This document shows positions 26,715-36,145 of a DNA stretch of 64,000 nt, one piece after another. Source of the DNA: Acinetobacter pittii ATCC 19004 = CIP 70.29 (lineage in GTDB: Bacteria; Pseudomonadota; Gammaproteobacteria; Pseudomonadales; Moraxellaceae); NCBI RefSeq assembly GCF_000369045.1, contig NZ_KB849786.1, forward strand, positions 913,906 to 977,905. The letters are read 5' to 3'. Every line of letters starts with the position of its first letter. Positions within the stretch are counted from its first letter, which is position 1. Made by a program: the position numbers and the translations under genes. The notes under the pieces were generated by a model. That model made no database searches, was not told the DNA's origin, and worked only from the letters and a program-made list of their open reading frames with translations.

Positions 26715-26888
26715 ATGCCAACAATCAGTGTAATTATTTTTTATATTTTAGCTATATTAGGCGGTATAACAATTGTTTATGGATTAATCAGTTTAAGTGT
26801 TTTTTTAATTACAATCGGATTGGCTCTATTATTTGCAGCACTTTTATTAAAAAAAGAATTTAAAATAGATATTTTATTTTGGCAATAA
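26715..26888 (+). CDS. Small membrane protein (57 residues)
   Basis: ATG at 26715 to TAA at 26886-26888. Two hydrophobic helices span about residues 4-24 and 27-46, ending in KKEFKIDILFWQ. The Shine-Dalgarno is weak, but the length of uninterrupted hydrophobic coding and the terminator at 26939 support a gene. Unknown function. Confidence 0.45.
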   Translation: MPTISVIIFYILAILGGITIVYGLISLSVFLITIGLALLFAALLLKKEFKIDILFWQ

Positions 26889-26938
26889 ATGTAATATTTA
26901 TTTGTAAGTTAATTTATTTATAAACGTATTTCGATATA

Positions 26939-26966
26939 ACTGACATAAAAAAATGTCAGTTTTTAA
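26939..26966 (+). terminator. Rho-independent terminator
   Basis: ACTGACAT-aaaaaa-ATGTCAGT followed by TTTTTAAA. Confidence 0.75.
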
Positions 26967-27155
26967 AAGATTAAATTAAATTTTTGTAGAGATATGTGGT
27001 TAATGATGTTTTTTGATCAAAATAATTACAATAAAATATAAAAGTAAGAAATTTAAAATTTATTTAAGTATTTAAAAATAAAAAAGTTTCAATTAGGATA
27101 AAAGTAAAGTAGTAAGACCATTTTAGCTATTAAACAATAACAAAGTGAGGTAGGC

Positions 27156-27599
27156 ATGACTTATAAGTATGAGTATGCAGGGTTCTGGTTAAGATTTGGC
27201 GCAATGATTATTGATAGTCTTATTCTTTGTTTAGCAATTATTCCAGCCGCATGGATTTTTTATCGGGGAGATTACGACTTAGTATTTGCTACAGGCTTAA
27301 GTAGTCAGCCACAAAATTATTGGTTTGACCTGATTGTGAACTACGCATTTCCTTTTTTATATTCAGTTTTATGTTGGTTGTATTTTGCAGGTACACCTGG
27401 CAAACGTTTGATGCGCTTAAAAGTTTTAGATGAAAAAACAGGTAATAAGCTCACAGTCATGCAGAGCATTATTCGATATATTGGCTATATTCCATCAATT
27501 TTAGTATTTGGTATTGGTCTTTTTTGGGTGGCATTTGACGCTAAAAAACAAGGCTGGCACGACAAAATGGCAAAAACAGTCGTAGTAAGAGAGTTATAA
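27156..27599 (+). CDS. RDD-family membrane protein
   Basis: A 147-residue protein. The RDD domain opens with AGFWLRFGAMIIDSLIL (Arg then two Asp pattern) and has three to four membrane helices. GTPGKRLMRLKVLD and WHDKMAKTVVV are family hallmarks. GTGAGG precedes the ATG. Transport role is presumed in the family, substrate unknown. Confidence 0.85.
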   Translation: MTYKYEYAGFWLRFGAMIIDSLILCLAIIPAAWIFYRGDYDLVFATGLSSQPQNYWFDLIVNYAFPFLYSVLCWLYFAGTPGKRLMRLKVLDEKTGNKLTVMQSIIRYIGYIPSILVFGIGLFWVAFDAKKQGWHDKMAKTVVVREL

Positions 27600-27610
27600 G
27601 AAACTATACT

Positions 27611-27659
27611 AAAAAGCGTTCATAGCATTGAAAATAGGGAGCTATGAACGCTTTTTTTA
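27611..27659. terminator. Bidirectional terminator
   Basis: AAAAAGCGTTCATAGC pairs with GCTATGAACGCTTTTT across a 14-base loop, between the convergent RDD and BenE genes. Confidence 0.85.
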
Positions 27660-28835
27660 TTAGCTTTTTTTGGCTTTAAATTTGAGAACAACAAATACAA
27701 TAATTCCGACCACCAATCCCCAAAATGCTGAGCCGATTCCGAAGAATTGAATACCCGAAGCGCTACATAAAAAGGTAAATAATGCAGCTTCACGCTCTTC
27801 AATTTGAGCAAAAGCAATCGCAATGTTGTGGCTGATCGTACCAAGTAATGCAATACCCGCTAAAGCTACAATAAAAATATGAGGGAAAGACATCAATAAA
27901 CTTGTGAGTGTTGCAGCAAACAAACCCATTAAGATGTAGAAAAAACCGCAGCTTATACCTGCAATATAGCGTTTGCTTGGGTCAGGATGAACTTGGTCGT
28001 CTAAGCTTACGGCAGCACTAATCGCAGCAATATTTACGCTATAACAGCCAAACGGTGCAAGCACAACTTGGGTTAAACCTGTCCAGCCAATGAGTTGATT
28101 CACCTGTGGTTTGTAGCCATAACTTTTGATCATGGCAATGCCCGGTAAATATTGAGAAGCCATACTAATCACAAACAGTGGCAGTGCTAAGCCCAAAAGT
28201 GCTGACCAGCTAAAGTCAGGACTAATCCAAACAGGTTTTGCTAAAGACCACTGAATTGTAGGCATATGAAATTCTAAAAAGACAGGACACAGGGCAATAC
28301 CTGCAATTACGGTAAATACAATGCTATAACGTGGCCATAATCTTTTTGTAATGACATAAATGCTAAGTAAGGACAAAACAAATACCCAATCATTTTGTAA
28401 ACTTGCGAAAAGTGTAATACCAAATTTGAGTAGGACGCCTGCCAGCATGGCACTTGTTAAACTTTGAGGAATGTATGACAGCGCTTTTTGAAAAATACCT
28501 GAAAAGCCTAAAATCGCAGTGAGTAAACCACCAACTAAAAAAGCACCAATCGCTTCATTTAAACTATATCCACTACCTGTTGCCATAATTAAAGCAAGAC
28601 CTGCGGTTGACCACGCCGTCGCTACAGGATATTTAAATTTCCAAGAAAGAATGAGTCCTGATAAGCCAATACCCAAACCCAAAGCCCAAAACCATGAAGT
28701 GATTTGTTCAGGTGAAGCACCTAAAGCTTGAGCCGCCTGAATCACTAAAACGGCCGAAACACTAATACCAATGAGAAAGGTAATAAAACCAGCAAATACT
28801 GCTGGAATTGAAAAATCTTGAAGAATTTTTTGCAT
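27660..28835 (-). CDS. BenE-family benzoate/H+ symporter-like protein
   Basis: A 391-residue, 11-12 helix membrane protein. FGCYSVNIAAISAAV and GYKPQVNQLIGWTGLTQVVLAPFG are typical of BenE. No benzoate-degradation genes lie nearby, so the substrate is inferred from family only. It is divergent from an Lrp-type regulator 186 bases away. Confidence 0.85.
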   Translation of the reverse strand: MQKILQDFSIPAVFAGFITFLIGISVSAVLVIQAAQALGASPEQITSWFWALGLGIGLSGLILSWKFKYPVATAWSTAGLALIMATGSGYSLNEAIGAFLVGGLLTAILGFSGIFQKALSYIPQSLTSAMLAGVLLKFGITLFASLQNDWVFVLSLLSIYVITKRLWPRYSIVFTVIAGIALCPVFLEFHMPTIQWSLAKPVWISPDFSWSALLGLALPLFVISMASQYLPGIAMIKSYGYKPQVNQLIGWTGLTQVVLAPFGCYSVNIAAISAAVSLDDQVHPDPSKRYIAGISCGFFYILMGLFAATLTSLLMSFPHIFIVALAGIALLGTISHNIAIAFAQIEEREAALFTFLCSASGIQFFGIGSAFWGLVVGIIVFVVLKFKAKKS

Positions 28836-29021
28836 GATACGTGTTCTAAATCCAAGAAAAATTAATAGGCTTCTGCCATTGCTTCCAGTTGGGGTGAATT
28901 TAACAATTTTTTTTAAGAAGGTGCTTTCTATTTTTAGGTTAAAAAATAAATAATATTTTTAAATTCTTAAATAATGCTATTATTCGTTCCATAAATAACA
29001 ATGAATCAAGGATATTATTTT

Positions 29022-29495
29022 ATGGACGAGAAAGCTGAAAATTTAACTCCACTAGAACTGAAAATTATGCGTGCCTTACAGGAAAATGGGCGTTTAAGTA
29101 ATGCTGAATTGGCAAAACTAGTAGGTATTAGTACATCATCTTGTTGGAATCATACTCAGCGCCTTTTTAAGATTGGAGCAATCTTGGATGTCCGTGCTCG
29201 GATCAATCCCAATACGGTTCAACGTGGTACTGTGGTGTTAGTCGGTGTAGTTTTGGATCGTTCAACCCCTGATAGCTTTCAAGCATTTGAACAAGCGTCG
29301 GGTGATTTGGAAAATGTTTTAGAGTGTTATCTGGTGGCGGGAGAAGTCGATTATTTTCTAAAAATTCGTGTTAAAGATTTAGCAGCGTTTAACCGATTTC
29401 ATAGTGAAAAGATTATTGCCTTACCCGGAGTAAGACAAGTCAGAACTTTTTTTGTACTTAATGAAGTTAAAACAGATGGCATGCTGGACTTTTAG
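29022..29495 (+). CDS. Lrp/AsnC-family transcriptional regulator
   Basis: A 157-residue regulator. The winged helix is LELKIMRALQENGRLSNAELAKLVGISTSSCWNHTQRLFKIG and the RAM domain follows (ECYLVAGEVDYFLKIRVKDLAAFNRF). I chose ATG 29022 over one 7 codons upstream, because AAGGA at 29006-29010 is spaced for it. It neighbours BenE (divergent) and a LeuE exporter (convergent); amino-acid-responsive control of leuE is plausible. Confidence 0.88.
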   Translation: MDEKAENLTPLELKIMRALQENGRLSNAELAKLVGISTSSCWNHTQRLFKIGAILDVRARINPNTVQRGTVVLVGVVLDRSTPDSFQAFEQASGDLENVLECYLVAGEVDYFLKIRVKDLAAFNRFHSEKIIALPGVRQVRTFFVLNEVKTDGMLDF

Positions 29496-29548
29496 CAGTT
29501 CATGATGTTTTAACTTTCTAATGCAAAAGCTTATTAGAGTAAAAATAA

Positions 29549-30199
29549 TTAAATCGTTGAGGTTGCTAGTTTTAAACCAAATCCGAAAAATAGAATTCCG
29601 ACTAAAAAAATACTACTCGCTGCAATTTTATGGTTTTCTTTAAAAAATGCCGAGAGTTTAATTCCAGAGAAGATTAATGCAGTTAAATAACTAAAACTAA
29701 TGATCTGTAAAATAATCGCTAAAATTAAAAAGCTCAGAGCAGGATAAGCGTAGTCTGGTTCAACAAATTGAACAAAGAAAGAGAGGAAAAATAAAATCGC
29801 TTTAGGATTGAGTAAACTAATACTGAGTGCTGTTTTATAAGGATGAACTTTATCTAAAGCAGGTAAATCAGCCATTTCTGGTTGAGTTTGATTACGTTGT
29901 TTCCAGCGTTGAATACTGCCTTGTAACAGTTTAAAGCCTAAATAAGATAAATAAAGTGCACCTGTTAATTTAAGAATGACAAATACCCATGGGAATGCCT
30001 TAAGTAGAGAAGCAGCTCCGAGTACTGTACATAGCATTAAAATAAGGTCACCGGTGAAAATACCGAATGCACCCATATATCCGGTTTTAATCCCGTAGCG
30101 CGAAGCGATTGACATCACATAAAGAGAATTGGGTCCGGGCAATAACACAATTAGGAATGTACCAATAATATATGTTGTTAAATCTGTTATGCCGAACAC
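29549..30199 (-). CDS. leuE: LysE/RhtB-family amino-acid exporter, LeuE-like
   Basis: A 216-residue protein with six membrane helices. It opens TYIIGTFLIVLLPGPNSLYVM, the family signature, and matches LeuE further on (GYMGAFGIFTGDLILM, LSLLNPKAILFFLSFFVQFVEP). Expected to export leucine and related amino acids using the proton gradient. The gene converges with an Lrp-type regulator. Confidence 0.85.
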   Translation of the reverse strand: MFGITDLTTYIIGTFLIVLLPGPNSLYVMSIASRYGIKTGYMGAFGIFTGDLILMLCTVLGAASLLKAFPWVFVILKLTGALYLSYLGFKLLQGSIQRWKQRNQTQPEMADLPALDKVHPYKTALSISLLNPKAILFFLSFFVQFVEPDYAYPALSFLILAIILQIISFSYLTALIFSGIKLSAFFKENHKIAASSIFLVGILFFGFGLKLATSTI

Positions 30200-30217
30200 G
30201 AGAAACCCAATAAAAAA

Positions 30218-30246
30218 CCGATTTTTGTCATGATAACAAAAATCGG
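30218..30246 (-). terminator. Terminator downstream of transaldolase
   Basis: CCGATTTTTGTTA/TGACAAAAATCGG followed on the minus strand by TTTTTTATT, located between tal and leuE. Confidence 0.75.
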
Positions 30247-30272
30247 CAATTTTGTATGAAAAGTGCAGTTTT

Positions 30273-31262
30273 TTAAGATTTTATTTCCGCATCAATTCCA
30301 AAAGACTGACGTAACAAAAGGCTTAATTGGTCACGTGCTTTAATAAAGCCATCGACACCACCTTGTAAAAGCTGGAATGCCATTAAGTCATGGTTAAGTT
30401 CATCTTTAAAACTTTGCTCATCTTGAGCTGGTCTAACAATCGCTTCTGCTTGTTTTGCTTGAGATGCATCAAGTGCCGCATCAACTGTACGGGTATCTTG
30501 CTCAAGCTGGGTAAGTAAGCTTGGCGAGATCGTCAGTAAATCACATCCAGCTAGACCAAGCACTTGATCAATACTACGGAAGCTCGCACCCATCACTTGA
30601 GTTGGAATGTTTTGCTGCTTGTAGTAAGTGTAGATTTTCTTAACTGAAACGACACCTGGATCTTTTTCGATTGGGTAAGCATCTACACCTTCAGCTTTTT
30701 TGTACCAGTCTAAGATACGGCCTACAAATGGTGAGATTAAAGTGACTTTTGCATCTGCACACGCTTGGGCTTGATGCAAACCGAAAAGGAGAGTGAGGTT
30801 ACAAGCAATTCCTTCAGCTTCTAACACTTTAGCAGCTTGAATACCTTCCCAAGTCGATGCAATTTTAATAAGAATACGTGACTGATCAATACCGTAACCT
30901 TTGTAAAGTTCACATAATTCATGCGCTTTTTTAATGGTCGCTTCAGTGTCATATGAAAGTGCAGCATCAACTTCTGTCGAAACACGACCTTCAATCAGTT
31001 TTAAAATTTCTACGCCAAATTTTACGGTTAAAATATCAATGGTTCTTTCAATCAGCTCATCACTTTTATAGCCTTCTTCTTTGGCTTGATAATAAGCATC
31101 TTCAATGAGCTCTTTGCTTTCTGGTTGTTCTGCTGCTGCCGTAATCAATGAAGGATTAGTCGTTGCGTCTAATGGACGGAATTTACGAATTGCATCAAGG
31201 TCACTACTGTCGGCAACAACGTTTGTTAATGTTTTTAATTGGTCAAGTGCTGTATGAGTCAT
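30273..31262 (-). CDS. tal: Transaldolase
   Basis: A 329-residue TalA/TalB-type protein. DATTNPSLI lies near the N terminus, and SRILIKIASTWEGIQAAKVLEAEGI contains the Schiff-base Lys (in LIKIAST). ISPFVGRILDW follows. It transfers a dihydroxyacetone unit between sedoheptulose-7-phosphate and glyceraldehyde-3-phosphate in the pentose phosphate pathway. A terminator follows; it is convergent with nothing and divergently spaced from aceR's 3' end. Confidence 0.95.
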   Translation of the reverse strand: MTHTALDQLKTLTNVVADSSDLDAIRKFRPLDATTNPSLITAAAEQPESKELIEDAYYQAKEEGYKSDELIERTIDILTVKFGVEILKLIEGRVSTEVDAALSYDTEATIKKAHELCELYKGYGIDQSRILIKIASTWEGIQAAKVLEAEGIACNLTLLFGLHQAQACADAKVTLISPFVGRILDWYKKAEGVDAYPIEKDPGVVSVKKIYTYYKQQNIPTQVMGASFRSIDQVLGLAGCDLLTISPSLLTQLEQDTRTVDAALDASQAKQAEAIVRPAQDEQSFKDELNHDLMAFQLLQGGVDGFIKARDQLSLLLRQSFGIDAEIKS

Positions 31263-31392
31263 TGATATTCAACATCTTCAGTAATAAATCTTATGTTTTC
31301 TTTATAGCACAAAGTCTATTCATGCTGTCGATATATCAATTGTTATATTTCAAAGAAAAACGTTTAGATTCTGCATCTAATTTGAAATATTT

Positions 31393-32286
31393 TTAAGGCA
31401 GTGGTTGCATTCGTTGCTTACGGATATGTTCAATCAAAAATCTAGCAGCGGCACCAAGCTCACTTTCTCGACTCCATACCAAGTCGACATAATATTCAAA
31501 TCGGGGAGTGAAATCTAATAAATCCAATACTTTAAGTTTATTTTTTAATTCAGGATTTTCTTTAAACATTTCTTGAGGAAGTACACCCCAACCCAAATTG
31601 CGCAAGATCATTAAACAAGCGGAGTGGTGGTTATCGGTGCGCCAATAATGTTTCGAAAAAAGTAATTCTGGTTTTAACGTCTCATCTCGGCTTGCAACTA
31701 CAATTTGTCGTGTAGTGAGGATCTGCTCATAAGAAACCTGATTTTGGCTTGCTAGAGGATGGCTGTTTGAAATAACTGGAATTAGAGCTTCCTGCTTGAG
31801 CTCTACGAATTGTTCTCTGTTATCTAGGTGCTCGCGTTCAAACATCAGTGCAAGTTGGGCAGACCCGTCTAATAACATTTGCAGAGCATCTTCTTGAGGG
31901 GCAGAGACAATATTAATTTGTAGGTCTGGAAAACGGCTCTCTAGAAGACAAATATAGTCTGTCCAATTGGTGTGTAAAAGTTCAGACACAATCACAATAG
32001 TTAAATTAGCTTCCAAACCTGTACTTAAGGCGTGGGCATGCTGTTTCCATTGATTCATCTCAATCAAAAGCTGAGAGGTCTTTTCATATAAAACCCGTGC
32101 TTCGTCAGTAGGGACGGGTTCGCGGCCTTTACGGTCAAATAAAGTTAAGTCTAGATCAATCTCTAAGTTGGCAATAGACATGCTTACAGCCGAAGGAACT
32201 TTGCCAAGTTTACGGGCTGCTGCAGAAAAAGAGCCGGTCTCAATCACGGCTTGAAACATGAGTAGTTGTTCTTGATTAATATTCAT
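31393..32286 (-). CDS. aceR: LysR-family regulator AceR
   Basis: A 297-residue LysR protein. The winged helix is LLMFQAVIETGSFSAAARKLGKVPSAVSMSIANLEIDL (about residues 7-46), with an effector domain from about residue 90. It is divergent from aceI, the arrangement known for AceR, the activator of the chlorhexidine-responsive efflux gene in Acinetobacter. The shared intergenic region holds a LysR-like dyad at 32310-32324. Confidence 0.85.
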   Translation of the reverse strand: MNINQEQLLMFQAVIETGSFSAAARKLGKVPSAVSMSIANLEIDLDLTLFDRKGREPVPTDEARVLYEKTSQLLIEMNQWKQHAHALSTGLEANLTIVIVSELLHTNWTDYICLLESRFPDLQINIVSAPQEDALQMLLDGSAQLALMFEREHLDNREQFVELKQEALIPVISNSHPLASQNQVSYEQILTTRQIVVASRDETLKPELLFSKHYWRTDNHHSACLMILRNLGWGVLPQEMFKENPELKNKLKVLDLLDFTPRFEYYVDLVWSRESELGAAARFLIEHIRKQRMQPLP

Positions 32287-32309
32287 CTGTCAAAAAAACT
32301 GAAAGAACC

Positions 32310-32324
32310 TGATTAGATTAATCA
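32310..32324. promoter_or_regulatory. Candidate AceR operator
   Basis: TGATTA-GAT-TAATCA, a perfect 6+6 inverted repeat between aceR and aceI, followed by TATTAT (a -10-like hexamer). Spacing and location fit a LysR site; not tested. Confidence 0.45.
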
Positions 32325-32376
32325 ATATTATAAAAATAAAATGCACATTATCCAAGTTATTATTGAGTATTTAAAA

Positions 32377-32811
32377 ATGTTGATTTCCAAGAGAAGACTC
32401 ATTCATGCAATCAGTTATGAAGGAATTTTATTGGTCATCATTGCGATTGCATTAAGTTTTATTTTTGATATGCCAATGGATGTAACCGGTACACTCGGTG
32501 TGTTTATGGCAGTGGTTTCAGTTTTCTGGAACATGATTTTTAACCACTATTTTGAAAAAGTAGAGCATAAATATAATTGGGAAAGAACGATTCCTGTGCG
32601 GATTTTACATGCGATTGGTTTTGAAGGTGGTTTGCTGATTGCAACTGTACCAATGATTGCCTATATGCTTCAGATGAGTGTCATTGATGCACTTATTTTA
32701 GATATTGGTTTAACCTTATGTATTTTGGTTTATACCTTTATTTTCCAGTGGTGTTACGACCATATTGAAGATAAGTTTTTCCCAGATGCCAAAGCTGCAT
32801 CACTTCATTAA
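32377..32811 (+). CDS. aceI: AceI proteobacterial antimicrobial compound efflux (PACE) transporter
   Basis: A 144-residue, four-helix transporter with two bacterial-transmembrane-pair repeats. From ATG 32377 it begins MLISKRRLIHAISYEGIL, placing the key acidic residue at Glu15 as in published AceI numbering; this decides the start against the ATG 12 codons upstream. A second repeat starts RTIPVRILHAIGFEGGLL. AceI exports chlorhexidine and short-chain diamines with proton exchange. It is activated by the divergent AceR and has a shared terminator with the thiolase gene. Confidence 0.93.
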   Translation: MLISKRRLIHAISYEGILLVIIAIALSFIFDMPMDVTGTLGVFMAVVSVFWNMIFNHYFEKVEHKYNWERTIPVRILHAIGFEGGLLIATVPMIAYMLQMSVIDALILDIGLTLCILVYTFIFQWCYDHIEDKFFPDAKAASLH

Positions 32812-32824
32812 GCTAATATATTGA

Positions 32825-32860
32825 AACGAAATAAGCACCCAAATGGGTGCTTATTTCGTT
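32825..32860. terminator. Bidirectional terminator
   Basis: AACGAAATAAGCACCC-aaat-GGGTGCTTATTTCGTT, a 16-base perfect stem between the convergent aceI and thiolase genes. Confidence 0.85.
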
Positions 32861-32875
32861 AGGTCGTTATAGAAA

Positions 32876-34444
32876 TTATTTTTCTACAATCGCAACTACA
32901 CCTTCACCACCTGCTGTACAGATCGAGATTAATGCACGGCCTGAACCTTTTTCATTAATCAATTTAGCAGCAGTTGCTAAGATACGACCACCAGTTGCAG
33001 CAAATGGATGGCCTGCACCTAAAGATGAACCATTTACGTTCAGTTTAGAACGGTCAATTGAACCCAAAGGTGCATCTAAACCAAGACGCTCTTTACAGAA
33101 TTTTTCATCTTCCCAAGCTTTCAATGTAGACAACACTTGAGATGCGAATGCTTCATGGATTTCGTAGAAATCGAAGTCTTGAAGTTTAAGGTTTGCACGC
33201 TTAAGCATGCGAGGCACCGCATAAGCAGGGGCCATTAACAAACCTTCTTTAGGACCGTTCTTACCAATAAAGTCAACAGCTGCTGTTTCAGAGAAAGAAA
33301 GGTATGCTAAAACTTCATGACCGTTTTCTTTTGCCCATTCTTCAGAAGCAAGCAATACAACAGATGCACCGTCAGTTAAAGGAGTTGAGTTACCAGCTGT
33401 CATTGTTGCAGTTTCGCCTTTACCGAAAACTGGTTTTAATTTAGCTAATTTTTCAACTGTGCTGTCTGCACGTAAGTTGTTGTCACGGTTAAGACCTAAG
33501 AAAGGAGTCATTAAGTCATCAAAGAAACCACGCTCATAAGCAGCAGCAAGTTTTTGATGGCTGCTTGCAGCTAATTCGTCTTGCGCTTCGCGAGTAATAC
33601 CCCATTCTAATGCAGTGATTGCTTGGTGCTCACCCATTGAAAGGCCAGTACGTGGCTCACCGTTGCTTGGTGCATCAAGAAGCTTTTTAAAATCAATTTT
33701 TGTTAATGCTTTAAGACGGTCTTTACCCGTTTTAGCTACATTGAGCTCAAGTAAAACTTTACGTAAACCATCACCCACAGCGATCGGAGCGTCAGAAGTT
33801 GTGTCTACACCACCTGCAATACCCACATCGATTTGACCAAGCGCAATTTTGTTTGCAACTACAAACGCTGCTTGTAAACCTGTACCACAAGCAATTTGAA
33901 TGTCATAAGCAGGAGTTTCAGGAGCAAGATCTGTGCTCAATACAACTTCGCGAGTCATATTAAAGTCACGGCTGTGTTTTAAAACAGCACCAGCAACGAC
34001 TTCACCAATACGCTTACCCTGTAAGTTAAAGCGTTCAACCAAACCATTCAATGCTGCTGTCAGCATGTCAGAATTTGACGCTTTGAAATAAGCAGTATTT
34101 GAACGTGCAAATGGAATACGGTTGCCACCAATAATTGCAACGCGGCGAACAGTGTTTTGGCTCATGGTTTTATCCTGTTGAACAGAAGTTTTGGTTTTTG
34201 TTGCTTTTGGTGCTGCAGCTACATTTGAAGATGTAGACGAGGTTTCTGAAGCAGCGCTCTTGGTACGAGGGCTACGTGCAGGTGCAGTCGTTGAACGAGT
34301 ACGTGTCGTTTTTGATGTATTAGTTGCTGCTTTAGGAGTAGTGCTGTTACGCTTAGCCGTGTTAGAAGCCGACTTTGATGTATTTGACACTTTTTCCTGA
34401 GCAGAATTCTCGACTGCTGGATTTTCTTGAGTTGTTTTGCTCAT
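32876..34444 (-). CDS. Acetyl-CoA C-acyltransferase (thiolase) with low-complexity N-terminal tail
   Basis: A 522-residue protein. Residues 98-522 are a thiolase: acyl-accepting Cys186 in IQIACGTGLQAA, HEAFASQ, GHPFAATGGR, and Cys509 in ICTAGGEG. The first 93 residues are Ala/Thr/Ser/Lys-rich without hydrophobic segments, like histone-H1-type tails. An internal ATG at 34165 (MSQNTVRRVAIIGG) has AGGA 7 bases upstream and would give a normal-length thiolase, so two products are possible. It is divergent from a two-domain FabG gene and a MaoC gene, suggesting a shared acyl-CoA elongation or oxidation role. Confidence 0.88.
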   Translation of the reverse strand: MSKTTQENPAVENSAQEKVSNTSKSASNTAKRNSTTPKAATNTSKTTRTRSTTAPARSPRTKSAASETSSTSSNVAAAPKATKTKTSVQQDKTMSQNTVRRVAIIGGNRIPFARSNTAYFKASNSDMLTAALNGLVERFNLQGKRIGEVVAGAVLKHSRDFNMTREVVLSTDLAPETPAYDIQIACGTGLQAAFVVANKIALGQIDVGIAGGVDTTSDAPIAVGDGLRKVLLELNVAKTGKDRLKALTKIDFKKLLDAPSNGEPRTGLSMGEHQAITALEWGITREAQDELAASSHQKLAAAYERGFFDDLMTPFLGLNRDNNLRADSTVEKLAKLKPVFGKGETATMTAGNSTPLTDGASVVLLASEEWAKENGHEVLAYLSFSETAAVDFIGKNGPKEGLLMAPAYAVPRMLKRANLKLQDFDFYEIHEAFASQVLSTLKAWEDEKFCKERLGLDAPLGSIDRSKLNVNGSSLGAGHPFAATGGRILATAAKLINEKGSGRALISICTAGGEGVVAIVEK

Positions 34445-34679
34445 AAGGCTTTTCCAAGCATAATAACGATATTCTTGTAAGCTACCTTAACACAATTCAA
34501 ATAGACCTGTATTGACTAGAATGACATTGTAGATAGCATTCAGGTCAAGACATCCAAAGATGAAGTCAAGTATGATTTGGAGTAACTCTAATGAACGACT
34601 GCTTTCATATTGTTTCTATCCATCTCATAACATAATGAAGCCCGTCTTAGAAAATTCATTTCTTTGAGAGATAATAATC

Positions 34680-36071
34680 ATGACTGATCAATACCAAGCA
34701 TTTACACAATCTCCTATTGGTAAATTCGTTGTTAAAAATCTGGGTTTACCATCGCCAGTTGTATTAGAGCGTTTTGAAAGTGCTCAGCCAGTAGTGAATG
34801 GTGCAGTATTGGTTGGCGCAGCGCCGTCAAGTGTATTATCTGGTGCGATTGCACAAGTACTTAGCAATGTTCATGCTGACAGCTATGTAGGCAATAATGT
34901 TGCATTACAACAAGAAGCTGCAAAAGTTGGTTTAAATTTACGTCCATTCAATGCAGGCGATAAAGAATCAAAATTCAAAGCAGTTGTATTTGATGCATCT
35001 GGTATTCAAAACTCAGAACAGTTGAACGAACTTTATAAATTCTTTAACCCGATTGCACGTCAAGTTGCGACTTCTGGTCGAGTGATTGTGATTGGTACAA
35101 CTCCTGAAACTGCAAAAACTGTAAAACAAGCAATCGCTCAGCGCGCACTTGAAGGCTTTATCAAATCTGTAGGTAAAGAATTTAAAAAGGGTATTACTGC
35201 TCAAGTTGTCTATGTTGATGATGGTGCTGCTGCAAATCTTGAATCAACATTACGTTTCTTGCTTTCTCCGCGTTCGGCTTATGTATCTGGTCAAGTGATT
35301 CGTGTATCTAAAGCAGATGTGGTTGATGTTGATTGGGCAAAACCACTTGCTGGAAAAACTGCGTTAGTAACTGGTGCAAGCCGTGGTATTGGTGAGGCGA
35401 TTGCACATGTGCTGGCGCGTGACGGTGCGCATGTTATTTGTCTAGATGTACCACAACAACAGGCTGACCTTGACCGTGTAGCTGCTGACATTGGCGGTTC
35501 TACATTGGCAATTGACATTACGGCTACTGATGCGGGCGAAAAAATTAAAACTGCTGCTGCAAAACAAGGCGGTTTAGATATTATTGTTCATAACGCAGGT
35601 ATTACACGTGACAAAACTTTGGCAAACATGAAGCCAGAGCTTTGGGATTTGGTAATTAATATTAACTTGTCTGCTGCTGAACGCGTAAATGACTACTTGT
35701 TAGAAAACGATGGTCTAAATGCAAATGGCCGTATTGTTTGTGTATCATCAATTAGCGGTATTGCTGGTAACCTTGGTCAAACTAACTATGCTGCGTCGAA
35801 AGCAGGTGTAATTGGTCTAGTGAAATTTACTGCGCCTATCTTAAAAAATGGTATTACCATTAACGCAGTAGCACCTGGCTTTATCGAAACTCAAATGACC
35901 GCGGCAATTCCATTTGCAATTCGTGAAGCTGGTCGCCGTATGAACTCAATGCAACAAGGCGGTTTACCTGTTGATGTAGCAGAAACAATTGCATGGTTTG
36001 CATCAACTGCTTCTACAGGCGTAAACGGCAACGTTGTACGAGTGTGTGGTCAAAGCTTGTTGGGCGCTTAA
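34680..36071 (+). CDS. 3-oxoacyl-(acyl-carrier-protein) reductase, two-domain FabG type
   Basis: A 463-residue protein. The first 210 residues form a Rossmann-like domain without the catalytic motifs. The second is a full SDR: TGASRGIGEAIAHVL, NAGITRDKTLANM, a Ser in SSISGIAG, and NYAASKAG with Tyr and Lys. This layout is that of large FabG4-type reductases, which use NADH on 3-oxoacyl-CoA or ACP. MaoC-hydratase follows 75 bases on and the thiolase is divergent, making a three-step acyl-chain pathway likely. Confidence 0.88.
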   Translation: MTDQYQAFTQSPIGKFVVKNLGLPSPVVLERFESAQPVVNGAVLVGAAPSSVLSGAIAQVLSNVHADSYVGNNVALQQEAAKVGLNLRPFNAGDKESKFKAVVFDASGIQNSEQLNELYKFFNPIARQVATSGRVIVIGTTPETAKTVKQAIAQRALEGFIKSVGKEFKKGITAQVVYVDDGAAANLESTLRFLLSPRSAYVSGQVIRVSKADVVDVDWAKPLAGKTALVTGASRGIGEAIAHVLARDGAHVICLDVPQQQADLDRVAADIGGSTLAIDITATDAGEKIKTAAAKQGGLDIIVHNAGITRDKTLANMKPELWDLVININLSAAERVNDYLLENDGLNANGRIVCVSSISGIAGNLGQTNYAASKAGVIGLVKFTAPILKNGITINAVAPGFIETQMTAAIPFAIREAGRRMNSMQQGGLPVDVAETIAWFASTASTGVNGNVVRVCGQSLLGA

Positions 36072-36088
36072 GCACTTTTAGCAAAATA

Positions 36089-36112
36089 GGGGTGCTTGTG
36101 CATCCCTTTTTT
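36089..36112 (+). terminator. Hairpin between fabG-like and maoC-like genes
   Basis: GGGGTGC-ttgt-GCATCCC (one G-U pair) followed by TTTTTTATT. A partial terminator here would set the ratio of the two products. Confidence 0.6.
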
Positions 36113-36145
36113 ATTCAAGAATCTATAAATTATAAAAGGTTAGGT

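Noticed and set aside
31163..31396. Plus-strand frame of 77 codons across the tal start
   Set aside because: First third is antisense to transaldolase and the rest lies in a promoter region; no protein-like pattern.
35993..36145. N-terminal extension of the MaoC-like protein
   Set aside because: Overlaps the fabG-like gene in another frame and includes the intergenic hairpin; ATG 36146 has a better ribosome-binding site.
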